Assembly: GCA_017590115.1 (NCBI GenBank)
Contig: JAGGNK010011114.1
Span: 487,733 to 551,732, forward strand
Source: Montifringilla adamsi
Lineage: Eukaryota; Chordata; Aves; Passeriformes; Passeridae
Reading direction: 5' to 3'
DNA: 64,000 nt
The position numbers and the translations under genes were made by a program. This document shows positions 11,267 to 22,600 of this stretch, piece by piece. The notes under the pieces were generated by a model. The model worked only from the letters and a program-made list of their open reading frames with translations. It did not search any database and was not told where the DNA came from. Every line of letters begins with the position of its first letter. Position 1 is the first letter of the stretch.

Positions 11267-11448
11267 CTGCTTGAGGATTTCTGCCGCCGTCTCGTGCGAG
11301 CAGTCGAATATCACGTAGAACTCCTTGCCCTTCTTCATTTCCTTCAGCAGAGGCCTGGCATCCTTGTTCCCAGAGGGCAGCTGGCGGATTTTGATTTTGA
11401 TGTTGTACCTGGAAGGGGCTTTGATGAGCTCCTGCAGGCGAATGAGAC
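11267..11448 (-). CDS. GRIK1: GRIK1 exon 4: amino-terminal domain
   Basis: The translation begins by completing the split Gly codon and reads [59 protein letters not shown] and a final Gln. The IRLQELI-APSRYN and LLKEMK-GKEF blocks are diagnostic of GluK1-3 subunits; the SGNKDA stretch fits GluK1. This part forms the second lobe of the ATD clamshell. The acceptor is CCATTTCGCAG followed by GTCTC. The donor CAG|GTACCG is non-consensus after its first three intronic bases and sits in a CpG-rich stretch. The length is 182 bp, phase 1 to 0. The exon is open with no frameshift. Confidence 0.95.
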
Positions 11449-13040
11449 CTGCGAAATGGCAGGCAATGACACAATCACCATCCTGTGCCACGAGGATTTA
11501 TTGTCAGTTACACAGGGTCTCTCACACTCCACGCTCCCTAGGGATAATTGCTAGTTCCATATTTGCCAGCTTCATAGCTAATATTATTGAAGCTTTTCAT
11601 TCCCATGTTTATACTTGGCTTCTAAATATTTTGGAAGGTGTTTTTAACTGGTTGACTACAGGATATGTTTGCATTGATGTAATACAATATAAACATATTG
11701 TAGTATGTTTAAATTGAGACATGAAAAGCAAATAAGGCTTCTCCCTGTGCAGCTCATTAAAATTCCAATACCATATAGCAAGAAGATAAAATTGAGGAAA
11801 ACTCTTAACTTTCCTGCCTGGTGTCACTCAGCAGCTGTGAGTTCTTACAGAATCTTTTGAGATGCAGCTCTACATCCTCAAACACGGGTGTTCTCAGACT
11901 GGCACAGCTTTACACGCCTCAGCTGAAGGCAGTGGTGCTCAGCCAGAGCCTTGTCCAAGTGTTTAAACACACTGCAGTTCCACTGGCTAATTCAGCACTC
12001 CTGTGTAATTTGCACTGCCTCCAAAACCGAGGGAAGATAGTTAAGAGCTCTTTGAGGTGTGTGATTACAGCCTCGCATTATCCACGAATGCAATTCACCC
12101 ACAAAAAATTCCTGATCTCCTGCTGAGGGGAAGTAAAAGGCTGCCTTAAAAATATGCATAGAGAGAGAACACAGGCAAGGAGCACTTCTTGAACAAAAAT
12201 CAAACAAATTATTAAAATGAAGGAGCTCCTGCCTCTCCTGCTGGGAGTGGGGATAATATTTGTGTGGGTGTGAGTGCCCCTGGTTGAGTGGCACATCTAA
12301 GGCAAGACAAAGCTCCCTGTTCCCTCTGAGCTTCGAGGGCTGATGGCTTCACTCGAGTGTTGGAACTGTGCTTGGGGAAAAGCTGCTCTCCCTCCACCTA
12401 CAGGGCCAGGCCTGCTCCTTGCTGATTTTCTAGTACCAACAATCAATAGAGAAAATGAAACATGATGAGCATTCAGCTGGAAATGCTGCAGGCACCGGGA
12501 GCTGGGCCTGGCCAGGAGCCAGCTGAGGAACAGGAAACCACGGGAGCTGATTCTGATGGGAATGGGCTCCCAGCACTCACTGACTAAGGGGTCGGGGTCA
12601 CCTGGCTGGGAAGGTGCAGCCCAGGTGTGCCCAAGGCTCACCCCTGGCTGCAGTGCCTGGGACGGCAGCTCCAGGAGGGAAAATGAGATTTGGGAGGAGG
12701 AGTCTGGGAAGCCTTCATCTCATCCTCACCTCTCACTGAGAACCGGTGTTTGTCTTCCCAGCAACAAAAAGTACTTGAGTGCAAGTGTGGTGAAAAGCAA
12801 AAAACCTAAAGGATTTGCTGACCCACTTCCCTCTCCTTTTCGGGGGAAGAAATTACTGTGTGCCTTAAAATATCTCCTTTGGTCCCACCAGACTGGGACC
12901 TTGCACTTCCCAACGCTTCCTGCTGCCACACGGAGTGAGATGGAGCCCAGGTGTGGTGTCCTGGAGAAGCCAAAGCAGCAGTGCAAAGAACTGCAGCTAT
13001 TTCTCTGGAGGACATGGCAAAAGCCTGACTCCCTGAGCCC

Positions 13041-13122
13041 ATCCAGTGCCACCCCCTGCCCTGGGCAGGGACACCTCCCGTGAGACCAGGGCGCTCTGAG
13101 CCCTGTCCAACCTGGCCAAGGT
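13041..13122 (-). mobile_element. CR1 LINE 3' fragment
   Basis: The stretch around CTGGGCAGGGACACCTCCCG and GCCCTGTCCAACCTGGCCAA matches the antisense of the avian CR1 3' region. It is short, with both ends lost. Confidence 0.7.
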
Positions 13123-13469
13123 GTTTTTATTTCTTGTGGTGTAACGATGGCAAACATTAGGGCTGAGAAATAAAAGAGCTTGAGTTAACTGGCGTCACTC
13201 TAACCCCAAATCCAAGGGCTATTTATACTGATCAAAGTTGACATGTTTACTTTCCTGACTCTGAGTTAATAAGATGATTGATGATTAATTTACTTCGTAA
13301 ATATCTCTGCAAATGAAATCTCTTTAATATCAGGCATTTTTGTAGCTGAGCAGGTACACAGCACTTGGTGTTTTGGAATGCCAATTTGGCTATGGGGTGG
13401 GCTGGAAAAGACCTCTCCTTGTTTCTATTCTGTCTAGAAGATTTTATCTAGGAGCTAATGGAGAATGTC

Positions 13470-13995
13470 CAGTAGGGGCCACAGAGAGGATGAGGGGTCT
13501 GGAGCATCTCTTTTGTGAGGAGAAGCTGTGGGAGCTGGGCCTGGTCAGTGTGGGGAAGGGAAGGCTGAGAGGGGATCCATCAATCCATACAAATATCCCA
13601 TCAATGCACACAAATACCCATCAATCAATGCACACAAATACCCATCAATGCACACAGGTACCCATCAATGCACACAAATACCCATCAATCCACACAGATA
13701 CCCCCAGGGCTGTCACAGGATGGTGCCACACTCTGCTCAGTGGTGCCAGTGCCAGGATGAGCAGCAGTGGCCATGAACTGAAACACAACGAGTTCCACCT
13801 CAACCTGAGGAAGAACTTCTGTCCATGGAGGGGGCAGAGCCCTGGAACAGCTGCCCAGGGAGGGCCTGGAGTCTCCATCTCTGGAGACATCCCAAACCCA
13901 CGTGGGGAGTTCTGTGTCGCCTGCTCTATGTGACCCTGCCTTGGCAGGGGGGTTGGGCTGGGTGATCTCCAGATTTTGGGATTCTGGGATCAGTT
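13470..13995 (+). mobile_element. CR1 LINE fragment with internal expansion
   Basis: The left part (GAGGATGAGGGGTCTGGAGC, then the GAGAAGCTGTGGGAGCTGGG-type block) and the right part (AACTGAAACACAACGAGTTC, GAGGAAGAACTTCTGTCCAT, CTGCCCAGGGAGGGCCTGGA, GGTTGGGCTGGGTGATCTCC) follow the sense strand of an avian CR1 in the correct order. Between them the expected ATCAAT...ACAAATACC segment is expanded into a 20-bp array. The 3' end trails off in GGGATTCTGGGATC, a decayed form of the CR1 terminal octamer repeats. Confidence 0.88.
13577..13704. repeat. 20-bp minisatellite inside a CR1
   Basis: About six copies with unit CACACAAATACCCATCAATG, most clearly periodic from 13631 to 13700. Upstream units are slightly irregular (ATCAATCAATG). 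The unit corresponds to a CR1 internal segment, so the array grew from the element itself. Confidence 0.92.
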
Positions 13996-14217
13996 TGAAG
14001 CTGTGGTATGGGTTCCACAACCAGGAAGCAAAACGGGGCTGACTATTCAAACCCCAGAGGCTCCTTCCCGCAGTCTGGTAAAGTGAGCGGCTTTCCAAAA
14101 GCCACAGCAGCAGCAGGACAGGGTTTTTCCCCTGTGACCCAGGAAAGCTGCTGAGGGCATGGCAGAGTGAGCTGCCCCAGGTCTGGCAGGAGCAGCCCCG
14201 CAGGCAGCAGCACTCAC

Positions 14218-14475
14218 CCGTGCTGTCCTCGTACACCACGGTGACGATTTTCCAGTTGTAGTAGAGCACGAGGTCCAGGACGGCCCTGCTGATGGCGGCG
14301 TAGTCGGGGTACAGGTTGATGTAGAAGGCGTCCCTGTTGTCCACGCTGGGGTGCTTCCAGCGGGTCTGGATGTGCGGCACCTCCAGGGCGTTGCAGATGG
14401 ACTGCACGGCGCTGACCGACGAGCTGTGCGCCGGCCCGAACAGCGCCGCCACGCCCAGGGCCAGCTGGTCACAGG
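14218..14475 (-). CDS. GRIK1: GRIK1 exon 3: amino-terminal domain
   Basis: The exon continues the ATD in frame from exon 2: the split Ala codon is followed by [14 protein letters not shown], then [31 protein letters not shown] and, near the end, VVYEDSTG. The first Cys (in CDQL) corresponds to the conserved kainate-receptor ATD cysteine that, from GluK2 structures as I remember them, pairs with the Cys in exon 7 (SLQCHRH). The acceptor is CTGTGCCTAG followed by CCTGTG; the donor is CACGG|GTGAGT, close to consensus. The length is 258 bp, phase 1/1. The exon is visibly GC-rich. The frame stays open for some distance into the intron after the donor, which makes a long but meaningless open frame. 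Match to GluK1 is strong, for example YYNWK rather than the FFKWK of GluK2. Confidence 0.95.
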
Positions 14476-17081
14476 CTAGGCACAGGGGACAAGGGACTCT
14501 TAGCGGGAACAGCGAGGGCCTGGGGGATGCTCACCGAGGGGTGTCATCCTCCATCCAGCCCCAGCACTTCAAATGAGAACAGAGCATTGCCTTGCTCCCA
14601 CACCCACCCAGAGATGGGCCAGTGGTTCCTGAGGTGTTCAGGGGAGGTTTAGAGGGTAAAGGGAGAGGCTGAGGGAGCTGGGAAAGGGCTCAGCTGGAAA
14701 AAAGGAGGCTCACATGGGACCCTGTGCCTCTGCACAACTCCTGACAAGAGGGGACAGCCAGGGGTGTCAGGCTGTGCTCCCAGGGAACAGGGACAGGAGG
14801 AGAGGGAACGACCTCAGGCTGGGCCAGGGGAGGTTTGGGCTGCATGGCATGAGAATTTCTCCATGGGAGAGGTTGTTAAACAGTGGAAGGGGCTGCCCAG
14901 GGAGGTTTGCAGTGCCCAACCCTGGAAGTGTCCAAGGAAGGGCTGGTTGTGGCACTCAGTGCCCTGGGCTGGGGACAAAGTGGGGATTGGGCACAGCTGG
15001 GGCTCCATGGGCTGGGAGAGCTTTCCCAGCCTCAGTGACCCTGGCTTGGTTGTGGTTCTGAAAATGGCTTTACTGATCAGCTTTACACCCTTGCCCTTGC
15101 TTGCTGCAAATAAACCCTTCTCTGCTCGTTGCCTTGCAGATGACACGGATTCCTGAGCTGCCTTTGTCGGAATGGCTCTACCCCAGAGGATCCAGGGGCT
15201 CTCTGGCTGCCACAGGAATGTCTCAGCAATGAAGTTCCACAGCAGAGCACCAGGTAATACAACCCTGGAGGCACAGCAGGCTCTCCAGGGATCCCCCTGG
15301 GACTGGCACCTTTCTGCCCGGGTGAGCTGCCCTCATTCCAGGCAGCTGCAGGGACACGAGCAGCAAAGGGCAGCACGATTCACTGCCCTCCATAATCTGT
15401 GTTTACAGAGCAGGCAGGAGTGCCCAAAGCCCCAGGTAACAGCACAGGGAAATAAAGAACCCACACACTGACATTTTATACCCCTCTGAACCAGCCAAAT
15501 ACATCAACAAAGCTTTCCTTCTCCTGTGCCCATATCTCAGCCTCAAGAACCCGGCCTGGAGCTGTCTCTGCATTTTTCTTTCTCTCCCATGTCTTTGCAG
15601 GCTGACAGACAGGAGATGAAGTAATATCAGTTATTTCTGTCCACTGGTAAAATTTACTGCCAATGTTTTTAACACGGCTCCTGACTGAGACAAAGTCTAC
15701 ACTGCTGCAGGCTGCTCTCCTTGTGAGGGTGGGGAGTTTAGAAATTGCTCTGATTGAGGGAAATATTACATACACCAACTTCCACAATGAGCTGAGATTC
15801 TTTAAATTCGAATTTAGCTCTCTGACTGTAATAGAATATGACAGAAAATCAATTCTTTCCTGTTTCCATTCCACAAATGAGTGTTTCACAGACAGCATGA
15901 AGTGCAAGGCTTTCCAGGTTTAATTCAGAAGCCTTTCTAAAGCATCACAGGTTTAATGTGCAAATTCCAGAAATAACTTCAATAATTCATGCTGAGAAGA
16001 AATTACTGCTGCCTGTGTGAGTTTCTTGCACGTGCATTAACAACTTGCTACATGTTAAATGGAGGAGGCACTTTCACAACAGTCACAGCAGAGATTCTCA
16101 CTCTACAGGGAATCTGAAATACGTATCAGCCTGGATTACACCGATTATAAATCCACCACGCTTGAGATTCTACAGCACAGAGCTCCAGGATGTACCTGAT
16201 AACTGAAAAAGAATGCCAAAAATGCTATTTAAAGCTCTTTTTAAAGTTCTTTGAAATCATTCTCCTTTTCTCCACTCTCACTAAGAAACTGAAGTGGCAC
16301 AAGGAAAATTTGGTAGTGCCGATGTTTGAAAGGTGACAGCTCACCAGCCTGGTTTCTGAAGAGAGCTGTTTTTATTTTCCAGCAAATCCAGTTCCAGGAA
16401 CTGGGCTGCTCTTTACAACATTTTATCAAACTTTGAGCTTGCTCCTAGAGGCCAAAGAACACATGGAGCTAAAGGAAAGCTGTGACTTATTACCCCTCTC
16501 TGTTTTGGCCTGCAAGTCAATTGGATGGGAGTAAATTGGGCCATAACTTTCCTTCTCAGGAAAATAAAAAAAAAAGAAGAGGCAAAAAAAAATTTCCACA
16601 CTTGACTACCCCAAGTCTTACAATTGTTTATAACAGAGAAACTTATTTGTCTCCAGGGCACTGTGCATTATTATTTCAGGGCAGGGGGGGCTAGTGGCTT
16701 CTGGTCTTTAAAAGGCAGTAGAAATAATTTACCAATAATGGGTATCTGTGCTAATTATGGGTTGTGACATCCCACTGTGCTTCCTGTGAGTCTGTGATCA
16801 TTTTTCTGCGGAATTCCAGGTGGCAAATCTATGTTTTGGAAAGAAAAATGGCTTGGACTTGCCACCTGCCATCTGGGGCTCTTAGCATGCAGACAGGACG
16901 TAGGGTTTACTCAGAAAACACATGACAGGTCCAAGCCCAGCTTGATTCTTAGTTCAAGCACCTCTGAAAGATTAATTTTGTGGTACACATGATACAAGCA
17001 GAGCAGAAAAGGAGATCAGGCTGGGGAAAGGTATAAAATACAAACCAGGGATGTAACTGGCACAGTAATTGAGATATTTAC
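14476..17081 (-). other. GRIK1: GRIK1 intron 2
   Basis: The intron is 2606 bp with a GTAAAT donor and a GTGCCTAG acceptor. A CR1 fragment occupies 14655-15062. The rest, 15.1-17.0 kb, is unique and AT-richer toward exon 2. Confidence 0.85.
14655..15062 (+). mobile_element. CR1 LINE fragment
   Basis: The order of blocks fits CR1 sense: GAGGCTGAGGGAGCTGGGAA, then AGGAGGCTCACATGGGACCC, GGGAACAGGGACAGGAGGAG, GCTGGGCCAGGGGAGGTTTG, and GGGGCTGCCCAGGGAGGTTT. The end, up to CTTGGTTGTGGTTCTG, is diverged. It is inserted in the gene on the opposite strand. Confidence 0.85.
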
Positions 17082-17249
17082 CTCTCCTTGAGGCCTCAAA
17101 ACTATCGAAAAGGTTAATTCTCTGGATGTCATAGGTTAATGTGGTGTTAGGCATCAGTGTTCTGTTCCTGTTAATGTTGGTGACAGCAAACTTGAACGCC
17201 AATTCTTCAATATTAACAGGTTCATTTTCCACAGTTTCGAATATCCCTC
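17082..17249 (-). CDS. GRIK1: GRIK1 exon 2: start of the amino-terminal domain
   Basis: This exon codes for the beginning of the extracellular amino-terminal domain (ATD, periplasmic-binding-protein fold) of a kainate receptor subunit, a glutamate-gated cation channel of synaptic membranes. The translation includes [16 protein letters not shown], then [18 protein letters not shown], ending DSFEASRR. The ENEPVN stretch matches GluK1 as I remember it, where GluK2 has ESGPMG, which decides the paralogue. Two N-glycosylation sequons are visible (N-R-T and N-T-T). The acceptor on the minus strand is TTCCAACAG followed by GAGGG; the donor is AGAG|GTAAAT. The 168-bp length and phase 1/1 fit the kainate-receptor gene structure as I recall it. 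Third codon positions are about 47% G+C by hand count (26 of 55 codons), far below exons 6 and 7. The first codon (Gly) is split with an exon 1 that is not seen here. Confidence 0.95.
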
Positions 17250-19522
17250 CTGTTGGAACAGAGATAAATGGAAAGGATTATGCACCTCTTAATTGCCACA
17301 CAGAAAGAGGGAAAAATAAATTATGAGCCATAATTTCTGAGTGTTCATCTAGGAAAACCTGATGGCTGCTCAAAGCACTACAGCAAGAACAGGGTGGATG
17401 GTTAGTTTTTATCTGCTGTGCCACTGGGGTTAACTCAGAATTATGAATGCTGCTCCACAAACATCCGGGGAAGATGATGTGTGTTTATTGTCCAGCCTTT
17501 TTAGAGGACACGTTAAATGCTTGTGGAAACTTCTATGCAGCTCCTTTCTAATGAAAGGAGGGATGGGCATGGGCCTTGCTCTCCCTGCTGCAGTGTAATC
17601 TGCATTTGGAGATGGAACTTGGACGTGTGGATGTTTGCTGAGGTGTTTCTGCACACGTGGGCAGTGCAGGATCCACTGAGGAGACTGAGAGCAAACGGAC
17701 TGAGAGTCCCCCTGAGCCCTGTGCTCCCTCTGGTTCCTCCCAAACCCCAGGCAGCCTTTTGGTCATTGCTGTTTGCTCAGCGACTGGGGAATATTTTTGC
17801 TTTTTCCAAGGAAAAGGAGCTGAACCTGTGCGCACCAGCAAGCTTTCCCAAAGAGGGCTGTAAATAACCCAAATTTAGGAAGTGTAATGCTCTTCCCTGG
17901 AGTGTGTCCTGGGATGGGGAAGGTGTCTCAAGGCCACAGCCTGTCCCAGTAGACGGGGATGGCCTCTCCCTCCAGCCTCTAGAGACCTTATTATGCCAGC
18001 AGCACATTCCCACTGTCCAGGGGCAGTGGGATTTGGGGAATGCACTGCACACACAGCTGCTTTTAAAAAATAGCTCCTCTAAACAGCAATCTCCAGCTCC
18101 ACTGCTTGGTTTTGCAAGTATAATTTACTCATTTAGTGCAAGTCACTAGAGAATACTTTGGATTTCTCACTTCCATATTTCCCCATTTCCCCATGTTAAA
18201 TTTGAGGCCCCTCTCTCTGTATTTTCTGGCCATCTGAATGTATTCAGCTCATGAGCTGCAACCTCCTGCAGTTTTGATGTCACCCGTGTAGGAACAGTGC
18301 AGTCATTAGCTGACCATCAGAAATGGGAACACACTGGAATCAAAACCTGGTTTGAATGTTAATCCAGCAATGCAGACCCTGGAGGCTACCAACCCCACTC
18401 TGGTAATATTATCCCTGGAATGAACAGCATTGTTTTATCTCCTGGATCCACACAGAGCAATGCCTGGACACGGCTTAAACAATCTGCCAACCTCAGCAAT
18501 TTTCTTGTACTCTCCAAGGATTTCTCATGTGCATTGTGCAGGTATCAGAACCTTAAAGACTTCTTCCCTCTTCCTCAGAAAACATCCAAGGGATTACAAA
18601 AGAGTGTGATACAAAAAAACAGCCATAAAAACAGCCCAAGTGCAGGATTTGGATCCAAACCATCGAGTGGAATGCTAAAAGTCAGCAGGATATTCCAGAG
18701 CTGCAAACTCCAGATCCCAAAGGGAAAAGAATCTAAAGCCTGTCCTTTCAGATCCAGTCCTGTAATTCCTCATCCCAACTATGATCCCAGCAAGTTTAGT
18801 GGTTAAACTCAATTATCTTTCCCTGATTTCACCCAAGGAAGACAATTCTTTTCAGTCAGCTGCAATGCCAGCCTGGGCTTGGGCCAGAAAGGTTCCACTG
18901 CTGAGTTTTCCTGGAATCCCTGCTGGAAGCAGCAGAGCATTGCTCCATCAGGGAGGGTGGATGTCATGGGTACAAGGGACAGCCTGAGATAACCTGGAAA
19001 TAAGGGTGTCCACAATCCCTCCCCACTTCCAATAGGAGCTGTATTTTGCCATTTGATCTTGGCAAAAATCCCCTCCACCTCAGAAATTATTACTGTGCAT
19101 TCCATCACTTTCTGCTTCTTTTTTTTATTAATTAATTAAAACTACTTCATCCAACCACCCTTGAGGCAACCTTCATACCTGGATGTACACAAGCACTTCC
19201 TCATTCTAGGGCCAGAACCATTTCCATCCCTCTAATCAACTGCCTATTAAATGAAGATTAATTTGAATTAATGATGTATAAACAGGAACTCTTTATACTT
19301 CATTAGCAGAATTCCACAGGATTTTTCCTTTTGCAGAAGAGGGCAAGCTCAGTGGGCAGCAGGATGGCAGGGAGGGAAAGAGGGCAAGTTTTGTGTGGAT
19401 GTGTTTTCTGAGCAAACAAATCAAAACTCTGCACACACTTCCAGGTTCCTTTGGCACACGTGAGCAGAGCAGGAGAGAACTCTCAGGATTACAGGCTTTA
19501 TTTGTGAGATACCCTGGAGAAA
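17250..19522. other. Unique intronic sequence next to exon 2
   Basis: No mobile element or repeat of note is seen. An AT-rich stretch with TTAATTAATTAA sits near 19.12-19.14 kb. The open frames at 17.5-18.1 kb overlap on both strands without recognisable similarity. Confidence 0.6.
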
Positions 19523-19620
19523 ACATGGAATCATGGAATGGTTTGGGTTGGAGGGGGCCTAAAGCTCATCCAGTCCCACACCCAGGCACGGACAGAGCCC
19601 AGGAGGGAGTTTATGGAGGC
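19523..19620 (-). mobile_element. CR1 LINE 3' end fragment
   Basis: AACATGGAATCATGGAATGG followed by TTTGGGTTGGAGGGGGCC and CATCCAGTCCCAC is the reverse complement of the CR1 3' terminus with its octamer repeats. Confidence 0.88.
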
Positions 19621-22600
19621 AATAATCCCCCCCTGAGGAACTGAGCTGACTGAGCTGGGGGATATTGCATTGCAAAGGCTCGGGCTGTACCTCTTTGAGC
19701 TTGATTCTTCTGTTCAGGCCCATTCAGCTGCTAAAAAAGGAGTTGAATTACTGGATAAATCTGCATCACAAACAAGCTGTGCTGTAGCATTTTCATCCAT
19801 ACATCCTAATGAAATCCAGCAATTCCATAAATAGTCTCTTCTCCTTCTTCTGCTGATGACTGACAGCCAAGCTCAGAATTTATTGTAAGGTCCAGGTTAA
19901 AAGAAAAATAGCAGAGTAAGTGACAAGTTTGATGAAGAACCAGTTTGTCAGATGATTCATTTGAATAAAGTAATTACCGTACAACATTTAAAAAACAAAT
20001 TAACCACAGCATTATACAAGGGAAGGAAGGAAGGAAGAAGAAATCGATGTTAACTCAACATAAATGATGTTCCAGGAATGAAGCTGTTATTGCTGAGTCT
20101 GAAAACAAGCACTGGCTTTCATGTTGGGCTGCTGATAGCACTTAGGTGGGAAAAATTGCAAATTTTGGAGTCCTCCCTTTCAGCTCCCTCCTCCCTCAGT
20201 CAGAGTGAATCCTGCACAGCAAACCAAAGGCTGCTGAGTCCTGCTCAGTGGCAGACCTGACTTTTCACTTACAGCACATCATTTGTAACGTGATTTCTTC
20301 AAGGATGAAGGAAAAAGCCCCAGTGTCTGCCCCTCCTTGGGGTTTAGCAGTGGAAGGTAAGAGGGAATGACAGGCTGGGTCCAGCTGCTCTGCCGAAAGG
20401 GGCTGAGCCACGTGAGGCAGTGACAGCATCAGCTCCATTCACTCTGAGCACAAAAATCCCCACAGCAAGGGAAATGTCACAACTACACAGCACACTTCAG
20501 CAGGCACACCTGGAAAAGCCCCTCCAGCTCTCCCAGGCAAGCAAATATTTCCATTTCAAGGGGTTATCAGGGACCGAGGGAGTTTCACAAAGGTCAGGGC
20601 AGAATCCATTCCCAGTGGGGGATTTTACAGTGTGTGACTCTTTCTAGTTGAGGATAAGCCCCTGTTTGTGCATGGTTGGTGCCCATGTTTCCTGTCCTGG
20701 CTCAGAGGAGGAATTTTCCCGGGCTGAGTGTCAGCTGGGGAGCTGCTGGGACACGGCTGACACATGGAAGCAGCCATGTGGAAGCAGAGGCCCTGCTGGA
20801 TGCTGCTCCCTCCCGAGCTGGGAGCCACGCACAGCTCCCAGAGCAGCCCAGTGCCAGCACTGGCAGGTGCTTTGCCAGCAGGGCTTCCACAAACACCTGG
20901 ACATCCATTTCCTGCAGGGATTCTGCTCCCAGCAGCCTCCCCTCCTTCCACAGGGAACTCGGGAGGTGCACGAGAACTCATTAAAACCCACCTGGCAGCC
21001 ACTGAAGGGAAAGGAGAGCTAAATCCTAATGGCTGTGAGCTCTGTGCTGCTGCTGTCCCCAAAGAGAAGCTGCTGCTGGTGCCAGGTTGATGTAGAGGAT
21101 TCAAGAAGCCAAGTGAAAACAAGGTTTGCCCTCGGGCTCTCTGACAGGGATATGGATTCCAGAGGGGTCTGGATCACAGGCACGCCGTGGGGCTGGGGGC
21201 AGATGGAAGGCTCAAAAAGGAGCAGGGCACAGCAAAGCAGTGCTGAGGAAGATGTTTTTTCTCCAGGTAATTCCCTCTGACAGAGCTCCACTTGCAACAC
21301 CTGCTACTGGGACCCCCCTCCAAGCATATTTCCCCATCCTTATTTGTTAGCAAAGGACAGATTCTCCTGTGCCGTGTGGTGTCCAGCTGGGAGGCAGTAC
21401 CTGTGCACGCACCACACTCATCTCTCCAGAAAATAACCAAAGAAGTCATTGCTCACAGTTCAGCAGCATCTTCCTTTGCAAAGCCACCTCTCTGATGGTG
21501 TAAGGTCATCCAGAAATTGGCTGTTACCTCTGACTGAGACAGCAGCCATAAGCTACTCTGCTGTGTGGGTGTGCACCAGAAGTTTCTCAGGAAGAATGGT
21601 GAGCAGCCCCAGCTCTGTAACGAGCAGTAATTGCAATTTGCACTTGCACATCCTGCAGCCTGCAGAGGGTTTCTCCCCGAGGTTCTCCTGGAGCTGGAGC
21701 ACAGGGGCTGTCTGGCTGGCAGAGCCCACCCTGGCAGAGCATTTGGGCTGAGGCTGCAGCAGCCCTCGGAGCAGGAGCTATTACCATCCTCATTTTACAC
21801 ACACTGGAGCTGAGAGCCACGCTCCCACCTCCACTCCCTGCCCAATCTGTTCCAAAGCTGCTTTGGAAGCCTTCCATGCATCGTGCTCTGTTCCAGCCCA
21901 TTCCCACCCTCCCTGAGCCCCTGGCCCTGCCTTGGCATCCCTGATCCCTGCATTCCCCAGGCCAGCCCCCAGCTCCCTCCTGTGCTCCACATGTCACTGC
22001 CACTGTCACTGCCCTGCCCTGCCAGCTCCCTGGAACCCATCACCCATCTGGGGGCTCCTGCTGTCGGGGTGCACCCAAACAGAACCTTCCTGCACCTTCC
22101 CCTCCTTGTTTCCAGCCATCAGAATCCCCAAGGAAAGACGGTGAGCACGGAAAGGCAAAAACCCCACTCTGGAATCCCCCTGGATTTTGGCCTCCCTTAC
22201 CCCAAATAACTCCCTGTCCCTGTAGATTGCAAGCTTCTCAAGACTGTAAGAAATTTGCAGCCAAACAGAGGAATTTTTAAATGTAATAAATGCAGGGCTG
22301 GCTCTGGGCTTGGGGGAAGGTTTAATTCTCCTTTCTATGGCTGTGGGGAGCTGAAACCTGGGACAGGCTCAGGACCTGAACCCTGACCAGGGGAGGGGAT
22401 GAGCCCCAAGTGTCAAACTCAGCAAAGAGGACTTTTTAAAAGAAGACTAGGCTTGTTTATAGCAAGGTCACGGTCACATTTGGTATCTCCTCTGTTCCAA
22501 ACTGCCCATCCAAAACCCAGCTCCGTGTTCTGGTGTGGTTTCATTCCAGATGCTTTTGTGAAGGTTTTTCTCCCAGCTGTAACAAGGCTGCTCAAATTTT

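Larger units (their letters stand above)
11449..14217 (-). other. GRIK1: GRIK1 intron 3
   Basis: The intron is 2769 bp, with a GTGAGT donor and a CGCAG acceptor. It contains a short CR1 remnant (13041-13122) and a longer CR1 with an internal tandem array (13470-13995). The exon 4-proximal part (11.5-11.8 kb) is AT-rich and unique. Confidence 0.85.

Noticed and set aside
13685..14452. 255-codon minus-strand open frame
   Set aside because: Only its first part is exon 3. After the GTGAGT donor at 14217-14212 it reads intron and then antisense CR1.
1198..17249. Assignment to GRIK2 or GRIK3 instead of GRIK1
   Set aside because: The exon 2 ENEPVN motif, the YYNWK motif of exon 3 and SGNKDA of exon 4 agree with GluK1 and not with the remembered GluK2 (ESGPMG, FFKWK, ADTKDA) or GluK3 sequences.
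20625..22210. Many overlapping open frames on both strands
   Set aside because: The region is GC-rich with few stops. No frame shows a known motif, and opposite strands are open equally.
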